NCBI GenBank assembly: GCA_030267565.1
Contig: BRXU01000040.1
Span: 248,001 to 312,000, forward strand
DNA from: Pleodorina starrii
Taxonomy: Eukaryota; Chlorophyta; Chlorophyceae; Chlamydomonadales; Volvocaceae
Direction: 5' to 3'
Length of the DNA stretch: 64,000 bases
Part shown: positions 24,845 through 34,422 of the stretch, piece by piece
Layout: every line of letters starts with the position of its first letter
Position numbering within the stretch: position 1 is the stretch's first letter
Program-made: the position numbers and the translations under genes
The notes under the pieces: model-generated
The model's input: only the letters and a program-made list of their open reading frames with translations
Databases searched by the model: none
Told to the model about the DNA's origin: nothing

Positions 24845-27573
24845 TCAGTACTCCTCGCAGGCGGCCTCATCGAAAGGCACCACCGCCTCCTCCTGCTTCG
24901 GCTCCTCCTCCTCCTCCGCCTCCTCCACCGCGGCTTCCGGCTCCGCTTCGGCCGGCTCCGATTCCGGATCATCGACCTCCTCCGGCCCCGCCGCCTCCGC
25001 CTCCTCTCCCGCCTCCCCCTCTGGCTCCTCCCCCGCCTCCCCCTCCTTTGGCTCCTCCCCCGCCACCTCTCCCTTCTCCTCCTCTCCCTCCTCCTCTCCC
25101 TCCGCCTCTCCCTCCTCCTCCTTCTCCTCACCCTCCTCCTCCTCCTCCTCCTCCTCACCTTCCTCCTCCTCCTCCTCCTCCTCCTCCTTCCGATCCTTCT
25201 TCTGGTGCTTCTTGGCCTTCGGCTTCTTCTCGTGCTTCTTTGCCTTCGCCTTGGCCTTCGCCTTGTCCAGCGGCTTCTTGGCGCGCGCGACCGACGACGA
25301 CGCCTCACTCGAGTCTGTGTCCGACTTCAGTTCGCCGCTAAGCTTTGGCGGCGCAACAGCGTCATGCTCTTGCACCTCGGGGGTCGGCGGCACCGCGTCC
25401 ACATCCTCCTCGGCGACGGCGTCTTCCATGGCGGCAGCAGTGCCCTCCTTCGGATCGTCCTGCGTCAGACAGGGGGTTAAGCGTCAGGCAAGGGGTTAAA
25501 AATGATATTCGTCATTGGATCTGGAGCAATCAGTCCCCCAGAAAAAGGGAAAGGGGGTCCGCCGACGGGCGCAGGAAAGAGAGTGGGAGGGCGACGGGCA
25601 CCACTGGCAAATGGAATGACGGTAAAATTTACCGCGTTGGGTTCGGGTCGGCTGGATTCGTCGGCCCGGCGGTGGCGCGGGCTGGGGATGGCCCAGGCGC
25701 GGCGGGGCGGTCAAGTGACGTGTGCGCGGCATGAACGGGAATGTATGACAGGATGCACTGCGGCTCTGCGGGATGTACGGAGGGATGTGCCAGGGTGGTA
25801 TGGCGGCTCCTTGCTTAAGCGCCGCGATCTGTGCCACTGCGGTTACGGGGGCCTCGGGAATGTGCAGCTTGACTCGGTGTATGTCGTCCTCGTGCCGTAC
25901 AGTGTGCCGATGCATGCGCTCTCCTACTGGGCTCTGACAGTAACGGCCCGAGCGTGGTGGCTGGCATGCGGTCAATCCGGCCGTCAGCATCACAGAAATA
26001 ACATCTGTTCGTGCAATAGCGCGCCCCCAACCTCCTGCGGAGCTCGAGACGCGCTCCGTAGCCCAGCTCCGTGAGCTCTGCGCTTCACTAAAAAGTACCG
26101 GAATGAACCGGCGCAACCCGGGTGTCATGCTGACCTACCCCCGCGACACTCACCACCGGTACTTGGGCAGCAACAGGCTCCTCGGCCGCCCCGGTCACCT
26201 CGGTCTCTTCGGTCACCTCGGTCACTTCAGTCACCTCGGCTTCGCACGGCAGTGCCGTACCGTCCGCCTCGGCATACAACCTAAAGCCCTTGCTCGGCGC
26301 GCCTTGGGGGCGCTCGTTGCCAGCCGCCGCCGCGTCCTTCTTGCCGCACACGGCCGCCTCCTGCAACATCCAAAAGACATATACGCACATTTAGTTGGTA
26401 CATATAATAAGCAGGCTTCGCAGTCCATGGCACGTTGGATTGTATGTTTAAAATTGAAAAATGAAGGGCAAGTTTGCTTTCGGTTAAACCGGTAAAACCG
26501 GAAAAACCAGGTTGCGAAACCATTGACCGAATCGGGTTGGGCGGACCCCAAGGGACCACCGGTCCCTATCGCATATGTCAGGTTGGCCAGCTGACTCTAC
26601 ATTTGGGTCTAGATATGCAACTACGACTGCTATGTGCTGGCGCAACCAAAAGCCCGAAGCCGGGCCCTGCGCGACTGGACCTAGCGTACGTTGAAAGCAA
26701 CGGCGACTTGCTTGCCGTTCCGGGTGGCGCAGAGCGGGGGCCTCCGCGTTTCCGCCTTGGAGCCTACTTCAACTGGTATCTGGTGCCGTACCCACCTTGT
26801 CATCCGTGACGTGACCAGCTTTGGTTTCGGTGGTGTTGACCGCAATGTTGAAGCGCAACGACCCGCTGCCGGGCTCCCCGCAGGCGCAAGCGCCCGCACT
26901 GCGGCGACTGCTACCGCCCGCCGGAAGAACACCAGCCTTCTTGCTGTGACCGCTATGAGAACTACTACCGCTGCTGCCCCTGCTGGCAGCTCCTTCCTTA
27001 TCAAAGCCGTGCTCGGAGGGCGCCGACGCGCAACAACCCTGTAAGGAAGAAGCAGGTGGCAGGCCGAAAGTCAGATTACAACAGGACACAGGAAAAGAAA
27101 AGCGAGGTTGCAGCTTCAGGCCTAAAGCGCGCAGGGCAGGGTGCGACGGCTTGGGGCGAAAAGAACACGGGCGCTAACTGCGCGGGAACGCCTTGTGCGT
27201 GGTCCCTATAGCAGAATTTAGAGTGTAGAACTAACAGATATGAGCTTACCATGGCAAGAACTTTGGCTGAACGGGAAGGTGGCTTTTACTGTAGCACTGA
27301 ACCCCGACTGGAGCTCTTCCGTCGCTTCTTGATGAATAAATGATATGTTCCTGATGTCCCTGATGTCTTGATGTGTCGACTAGCGTAGTTGGCTTGAGTA
27401 TCTATTTGTAAAGGTGGCCAGGTACAAAGTTTGGCCGTGCTGATAGGCGCAGCAGACTCGCAGGGCCCGACACGGCAATTGGACGAGAGTTTTGCGTCCG
27501 CTTCTTCCACCTTCTGCACTCCAAAACCCGCAACCTCTTCTGTTTCGATGTCTAGAGTTATCATAAGATGCAT
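24845..27573 (-). CDS. Low-complexity acidic protein with Met-Gly-Cys motif, paralogue A
   Basis: Minus-strand exons: 27573-27426, 27266-27250, 27038-26796, 26360-26154 and 25459-24845 (409 aa); all joins are in frame. Exon 1 ends in a Cys motif (CRVGPC, residues 33-38) also found in the paralogue to the right. Exon 2 ends exactly with ATG, and exon 3 begins GCCASAPSEHG. So the spliced RNA contains MGCCAS, a classic N-myristoylation/palmitoylation signal if translation starts at that ATG (then 355 aa, ATG at 27252-27250). The middle has Ser/Gly-rich and TEVTEVTEETEVT stretches. The last exon is a Lys-rich segment (KKPLDKAKAKAKAKKHEKK) followed by a long Glu-rich tail ending EEAACEEY-like (EAACEEY). 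No known fold. The exon 1 donor (T|GTACCT) is non-ideal. Membrane-anchored disordered scaffold is an inference only. Confidence 0.6.
25500..25800. other. Intron block similar to the paralogue's intron, with a palindrome
   Basis: Part of the last intron of paralogue A that aligns with 32060-32370 in paralogue B. Its core is AACTGGCAAATGG-like (CACTGGCAAATGGAATGA) followed by the near-perfect palindrome CGGTAAAATTTACCG at 25620-25634. Confidence 0.6.
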
Positions 27574-30514
27574 GGTCAGCTGAAAGCCGCAGGAAGGCGC
27601 AAGGGGAAGCGCTCTGAAGCGCGGCCTGTGAGGACTCTGCTCCCTGCTTATTCTTCATCACACAAAAGCCTGGTGAATGGAGCTAAAATAAACGCTTCAG
27701 GATTGACATAGCAACGATGCCTCAAGCGGAAGCGGATGTGCAGCGAAGCCGGCAGCGTAGCCCCTGGCTAACCACGGCGCTCCTCGGCGCACCCCTGATT
27801 CCCCAGCCCTAGGGACTGGGCGCAGCTTCCCCTTCCTTCCTCATCTGGGCGTGGTGCAAACCTTGCCAAACCTCCAGAGTTTTCTTGACGCCAAGCACCA
27901 ACGTATGGCGCATCCCTGCACATCCTAGTCTTGCGGGGACGCAGGGGGGGACAATCCGGGAAGCACGAAGCAGCACCTGCACGCCCTTCCAGCCACCGGC
28001 GTGCTGCTGCAAGAGGTTTTCACCGTTGCGCCGGGCGCATTCGGCCGCCCCCAACTTGAAGGCATAGCGGGTGATGTCAGAAGTAGGAAAACCCAAGACG
28101 ATTACCCTTACTACGTCGTCGAAGGCCCTCGAAAGCCATAGGCAGCAAGGGCGCGCCTTTTCCTTTCGCTGATGTGTCCTTCACCCCTTTTCCCAAACTG
28201 GTAGAGGGCCACGCCATGGCAGCAGACCGTGACCGCAATTCTAGCCGCCTAACAGCGGCTTGTGTTTTACAAGGGGCCCAATTGCAGCGCCTAATGAGAT
28301 TGGGGCACCCCAAAGGGTTCAACACCCTAGTCAGAGGTCATAAGATGGACGGCGGTGCGGAGGGCTCCTGTCTGCTCGAGCGAATAACCACACATATATT
28401 TACAAAAAAGTCCCGGAGGACCAGCAGTGCACGCGCGCCACTGAGGTGGTGTCACCAAGCCGGTGCCTGGAAAGAGCCGCGAGAGGCCCTGCACCCCGGG
28501 GTCTGAACTGGACGGTATGAATGGGGTAAGGCCGCGACGCGGCAAGCCGCGGCGGGGCGGCGTCACACGCAGGGCGGCAGGCTTTCCCAAGCAAAACATG
28601 CATTCTTGCCCCGCGGGCGCGTCCATTTGCGTAAAGCCGGATCGGCGGTACACACAGGGCAGGCTGCGGTAGGTTCGGTCCACGTGCGTGCAGCGTGTGA
28701 CGTTGCAGTCACGAGCCTTGAAAACACGCAAGCCCTGAAACCACGCACGCACGCACTGTACGTGCACACGCACGCGACGCGCCGGCATGTTAGAAACGAA
28801 TGACGAGGCCCCCAGTAACGCCAACCCTGCATCTTATGCGGCGCAGCTGCAGAACACAAACATAGCACGCGCACGGATCCCTCAGCCGAAAAAAGATCCA
28901 TCCATTCGACTTTGTACAGTGGATCCGCGCCACCTTCTTCGCAAAACTGCGGTATTGGGTTCCGTCGCTTCGCCCCTCCGAAAAAAGCGTGCATGTTTGC
29001 GTCGGCTGGTCACGGGCGCCTGATGACCGATGCGCGGTGGCCTCGGTGGAACTTGCCACAACTCACAGACACACACCCCTCCTGCACTCCGTATTCACTT
29101 CTGGGCGGCGCCGGCACTCGGCGCGCCACATGTTGATTATTGTCTGCACGCGCAGGTGCCAGTACCGGGTCATTCGCGTCCGACCCACATCGGAAAAAAC
29201 GCGCGCACGCACCCATCCACACGCCATCATCATAAGCGACGCAGGAACTCTCCTTTGCTCGCCCAACGCCGCGCAGACGGCTGCCATTCGGTTGGCAAGC
29301 AGTTCCCCGCTGGCTTCATGCTTCCTGTCTACCCGACGCAATGACCTGTTCTTTGCGCATCTACCGTATCTCTTGCGCAAGGGTCGATGACATTGTACGG
29401 CAGGTGCCGACCGCTCAGTGATTCTGGTCCTGAACACGCATTCACAAGTATGTACGGTACATCTCGTAACCACTACTCGGGTGCCACCCGCGACTGTATG
29501 CCTCCTGCCAAATATGCCCCCAAACGCCATGCTCGCGCATCAGGTCCCGTTGGCAGCCGATTACCGTAACTCCCCCGCTGCGAACAGGGGTGATTGCGCC
29601 CCGGTTGCAATTGCTCCCGCGCGCTGAACTGAGAGCCGAGCAAGTGCCGCACGCAATGTCGCACACCAGCCACCCTGGAGCATTAGTCATTCCCGTCTAG
29701 AAAATATGAACCCCATTGCCACATCATCTGGCATACATGACCGCGAAGATTGCACGGCAGGTTGCCGTTTCGCAGTGGTAAACGGCACCGGTGGCATCAT
29801 CATACAAAACACACACCTGCCAGCACTTCGCTGTGCGGCCTCCGTAATCATCAGATCAACCCTTTCGGGTTTGACTCAAAGTACGACCTACGTATCCACT
29901 CAATTGTGAGAGGGTTGCGCCTCGGGACACAGAGCCCCAGCCGGCGGTTGCGCGCCCTTATACACGGGATATCGAGTTGTGTGACGCGAACAGGGCTATC
30001 CCACTGCCCCTGCGCTCGCCGTAAGCCGCCATAAATCCCATAATACTTGAACTCTTATCATGTAGAACTCCCACAAAAGCCGTGGATGACTAGCACACAT
30101 CACCCGGCGGCTTAATCCCATCCTTGAACTGGGTCGGGGTCGCTGTCAGCCCGGACCCCTTCGAAAAGCCGGACGAGCTTCACCCACCCACCCATGCCAC
30201 GGCCACGGCCACGGCCGGCACCATGGCATCACTTTCCCCCCGTGAAGCCGCACCATCCCGAACACCCGGCCCCATAATCCCTTCCAATCTCAGCCCCAGA
30301 CCCCAAAGTATCAGCCCCCGCCTTCAATCCACAGCGCCCAAGCTACATGTCGTACTTTCGTACGACCCATTAACGTTGCCGACGTGTGTCGCGGTGTCGC
30401 TCACCCTCAGCCTTCACCGCCATCACCGCCATCAACTCAGCCATCGTCGTCTCCGGTGCAGTCGCCGTCATTGTTTGGTCAAGTCACCATCGCCGTCAAG
30501 TCGCCGCCGTGTCA
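27574..30514. other. Gene-free stretch between paralogues A and B
   Basis: This region should contain the promoter of paralogue A and the 3' UTR of paralogue B. It has less extreme GC content than exons. Open frames at 28327-28824 (-) and 29380-30030 show no recognisable domain or splice pattern, so none is called. Confidence 0.4.
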
Positions 30515-33500
30515 TCAGTTGTCAGCTGCATCCAACTCCTCGTCCAGCTCGTCCAGTTCACGGGAGTACGTGCCGCGCTTCGCGGCACAGCCGCCGCCGC
30601 CGCTCGCCTCCAGGTCGCCTCCCAGCACCTCCAGCTCCTCCAACTCGTACGACTTCTCGCTGCGCTTGACGGCCGGCGGCGGCGGCGGCCCCGGCGCCGG
30701 AGCTGAAGCCGAAGCGGGCCGGGCGGCCGAAGCGGGGCGTGCAGCCGCCAAATCAGGGCGGGAAGCCGTCGAGGGCAGGCGGATGGCCGAGTCGGGGCGG
30801 GTGCCTGAAGCGGGGCGGCCAGCCGCCGAATCGGGGCGGGTGCCTGAAGCGGGCCGGCCAGCCGCCGAATCGGGGCGGGTGCCTGAAGCGGGGCGGCCAG
30901 CCGCCGAATCGGGGCGGGTGCCTGAAGCGGGGCGGCCAGCCGTCGAATCGGGGCGGGTGCCTGAAGCGGGCCGGCCAGCCGTCGAATCGGGGCGGGTGCC
31001 TGAAGCGGGCCGGCCAGCCGTCGAATCGGGGCGGGTGCCTGAAGCGGGCCGGCCAGCCGCCGAATCGGGGCGGGTGCCTGAAGCGGGCCGGCCAGCCGTC
31101 GAATCGGGGCGGGTGCCTGAAGCGGGCCGGCCAGCCGTCGAATCGGGGCGGGTGCCTGAAGCGGGCCGGCCAGCCGCCGAATCGGGGCGGGTGCCTGAAG
31201 CGGGCCGGCCAGCCGCCGAATCGGGGCGGGTGCCTGAAGCGGGGCGGCCAGCCGCCGAATCGGGGCGGGAAGCCGTCGAAGGTAGGCGGATGGCCGAATC
31301 AGGGCGGCAGGCCGAAGGTGGCCGTGAAGCCGCCGCTGGGATAATCTCCCCCTCAGCAGCCGCCGCCACCGGCAGCTCGCCGCTCAGGCCGCCAATGTCC
31401 GACCTGGACTTGGACATAGACCTAGCGGCCGCCGCCGCCGCCGCCGCGGACGGCGGCCTCGCGTCCGTCAGCTCCAGTTCCTGCTCATCGTCCACCTGGT
31501 ACGGCATGTACGGCATCTCGCTGGGGCTGGGAGTCGGGGCCGCAAACTCCGCCGGGATGGACGTCTCCTCCTCGCCACCGCCCACCGCTTCCGGCTCGCC
31601 CCTCCAGGTCTCCCGGGCGCCGCGGCCGAGGCTGGACCTGACGTCGCCCGGCGGCAGTGCCGCACCTTCCGGGAAGCCCACCGGCGTCATCCCCACCTCA
31701 TCCACCTCAAATCCATCATCCGCCTCCTCCTCCTCCGCCTCCCTCTCCGGCTTCTTCTTGCACGAACCCGCGTCGGCGGCGGCCGCCTCCCTCGCCGACC
31801 CCAGCTTCAACATCACGAGAGCGCCGTACTGCTGCACCTCGCCGACCGCCGGCGCCGCCTCTCCACCGCCGCCGCCGCCACTCGGCCGCCGCCTTGCCTC
31901 GTCGTCGTCGCCGCCGCCGCCAAGCTCAGCCTCTCCGTCTTCGGGCGCGTCCTCCTCGGCTCCTCCGAATGCGTCTTCCCGGGTGATGCGGCCACCAGCG
32001 GTGGACTCCTTCAGACCGTCCTGCGTTCAGACAGCAGATCAGGAGGTCAGGTAGGAGGGCAGGAAAGTACGTCATTAAATCTGCAGCAACCCGCCCCCAA
32101 GTCAACCAGGCAGGGGGAAGGGATCCGCCGATGGGCTCAGGAAAGAGAGTGGGAGGGTGACGGGTATCACTGGCAAATGGAATGACGGTAAAATTTACCG
32201 CGTTGGGTCCGGCTGGGCATTTGGGTTTTCGTTGGCGCGGCGGTGGTGCGGGTTGGGCATGGCCCAGGCGCGGCCACGTGGCTGGGGTCACGTGACGCGG
32301 TGCGTGACATATGGTACACAAAGGGGAGGTGGAGCACGGGGCGATGCCTGGGCCCCGTTCCCCTTCGCCGGCCCCCAAGATGCCCAAGGCGGGCTGAGAT
32401 TTTGGGGGGCGGCAGACGGCAATGCCGACATAGTGGATGTAGCACGCATGCAGATTTCTAGCACGGGCCGTGCTCTTCATCCATACGAATGGGCAAGCCG
32501 CTCGCAATTGCAAAAGCATCTGCTCTTCACTGTGCAGTACAGCACAAACGTCCGCCGTGCTGGCCGCAGCTGCACTTACCATCGGCACTCGGTAGGCGCC
32601 GCTGGCACCACCAAGCGCCGCACCCCGGGCCGCCGTACTGTCTGCTTCCGCGTATTGCCCGCCACCGGACGCAGGCCGCAGCCCGCCGCCCGACGCAGGC
32701 CGCAGCCCACCGCCCGACGCAGGCCGCAGCCCGCCGCCCGACGCAGGCCGCAGCCCACCGCCCGACGCAGGCCGCAGCCCACCGCCCGACGCAGGCCGCA
32801 GCCCGCCACCCGACGCAGGCCGCAGCCCGCCACCCGACGCAGGCCGCAGCCCGCCACCCGACGCAGGCCGCAGCCCGCCACCCGACGCAGGCCGCAGCCC
32901 GCCACCGGACACACCGCCCGCGCGTTGGGGTTCGCTCGCTTCCTCGTCCTTGCACACGCACACAGCTGTGCCCTGCGGACCAAGAACATATAACAGATTG
33001 TGGCCGCTTAATCATCGTTTGTACGGAATCCCAAAACAAAGCCGTCCGGTCGCGTTCTGTTAACAGTTGAAACTCGGTGCGTGAGGAAGCAGTGGCGGTT
33101 CTCCCGTTCGACAATCACAGCTGTAGCGCATTCACACGCGCGGCAAGGGGCCGACGACGTCTTACGGCGGCATCCCACCTCAACACTGGGACGCACCTTG
33201 CCATCTGTCTCCGCAGCTGTGGCAACATTAGCAGCACTTGCAAACGCCGAACCGCTGCCGGCCTCCCCGCCGGCGCCACCGCCGCTGCGGCCGCTGGCGC
33301 TCGCCTGACGGATTCCAGACACGCTCCGAGCACTGGCGGGTCTCGAAGCGCTTCCTCCCACTTCCTGACGCGGGGCCGCTGCAAGCGGGTCAGGGCCATA
33401 AGGGTTCGCGTTGCCACGCCATCGCCAGTCGGGTTTTGTTGGATACCTATCCCTCTCCGCAACGGTGGGAAGTTGGCACGGGTAAATCGATCGGAGGCCA

Positions 33501-34422
33501 GGCGACCTTGCGGGGCTAGCTTCCATTTATGATATGCCGTACCCACGGGAGAGGTGCATGACAAATGGTGCGTAAGTGGGCAAGTCAGGATGCAAATGTC
33601 CAATATTGGACCCAGATGGATTCAGATATCAAGGAGCCAGATGCGAGAGTACGGCCGCTCTGCCATATGCGCAAAACCGCAGCCACAGGAGGCATATGAG
33701 GCAGGTCCGCGGCCCCGGCGGCCTTCCCTTCGCATACCTGGGCTGCTTGAAGGGCCAGGAAGAGAAGCAGCTTGAGGAAAAGCGGCTGATTCGGCAGCTG
33801 GCGCGCCACCGGTAGACCTGGGCATTGGCGGCGCGCAGTCTTTGGTCGGCCGAGCCGTCGCGGCAACCGCTGCGGCCGCTGCCGAGCGCTTCGCGCCGGG
33901 TTTAGCACAGCGCCTGTCCGCGGGTGTCGATGCGCCACAACCCTGATTGGAAAGCAGCAGGGTCGAAGTTAGCATAGAAACTTTTGTCCAACTAGGGATA
34001 TCGGTTGCAACAGGCATGCCCAGACGGCTCAGGGCGCTGAGCCTAGAGCTAGTCTCCGGGCGCTTGTGCTAAAACGCGGACGCCGCGCTGAGCGGCCCAC
34101 GCGCAAATCCGTGGGCAACTACAGGCAGAACACAGACTGGTGGGCTTACCATGGTTATGGTGAGATTTTGCTTAAACTGGAAGCGGGAGTCCCGGGCTTC
34201 CCGCGCGCGTCACTAGTTGTTTCGTTGCTTTGCGTCCCTCAGTCTCGAAATAATGCTACACAGAAGTAAGTTTCCCAAGGGTGCTTCTGAAGGTGATTGC
34301 TGTGCTGAGACCAGCAAAAGTTTTCCGGTGATGATTGGGCGCACAGCGGGACCGCAAGGCCCAACACGACAAAGCTGATCTACTTTGCCTTCCGCCTCCT
34401 TTCCGAACTCGCTAGCTTGCAT
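30515..34422 (-). CDS. Low-complexity repeat protein with Met-Gly-Cys motif, paralogue B
   Basis: Minus-strand exons: 34422-34312, 34176-34150, 33942-33738, 33378-33197, 32972-32580 and 32020-30515; all phases agree; 807 aa. It mirrors paralogue A: exon 1 has CRVGPC, exon 2 ends in ATG, exon 3 begins GCGASTPADRR (so MGCGAS; from that ATG the product is 762 aa). A shared exon ends in a Gly-Ser/ETDGK stretch, another carries YAEAD, and the last exons start DGLKESTA versus DDPKEGTA. B has one additional intron (33737-33379) within the region that is a single exon in A. Exon 5 contains ten GGGLRPAS repeats, the last exon twelve 13-residue GRPASGTRPDS(A/T)A repeats, then EELEVLGGDLEASG and an acidic end. 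The exon 1 donor (CTG|GTCTCA) is weak, so the N-terminus is less certain. Probably disordered; function unknown. Confidence 0.6.
30801..31268 (-). repeat. 39-bp minisatellite, 12 units, coding
   Basis: Twelve head-to-tail units at exact 39-bp spacing inside the last exon of paralogue B, each giving 13 residues (GRPASGTRPDSAA or ...STA). Units differ at only a few positions (A/T at one codon, one G/C), so the array is recently homogenised. The unit is a multiple of three, so copy-number change keeps the frame. Several other frames stay open across the array as a by-product. Confidence 0.95.
32060..32370. other. Intron block similar to the paralogue's intron, with a palindrome
   Basis: Part of the last intron of paralogue B. 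It matches the corresponding intron of A around CACTGGCAAATGG and carries the same palindrome CGGTAAAATTTACCG at 32186-32200. Confidence 0.6.
32668..32907 (-). repeat. 24-bp minisatellite, 10 units, coding
   Basis: Ten units of 24 bp (GACGCAGGCCGCAGCCCGCC and variants on the plus strand) in exon 5 of paralogue B, each coding GGGLRPAS on the minus strand. The matching exon in paralogue A lacks the array, so it arose or expanded after the duplication. Confidence 0.95.

Noticed and set aside
24511..25499. Long plus-strand Pro/Leu/Ser ORFs opposite paralogue A
   Set aside because: They mirror the Glu/Lys-rich exon; the minus-strand reading has homologous exon structure in paralogue B.
28327..28824. 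Minus-strand 165-codon ORF as a gene
   Set aside because: Possible TTACA signals lie downstream, but there is no domain, no paralogue and no convincing splice partner.
30801..31268. CRISPR-like array
   Set aside because: The 39-bp units are contiguous with no spacers, keep the reading frame and lie in an exon of a eukaryotic gene.
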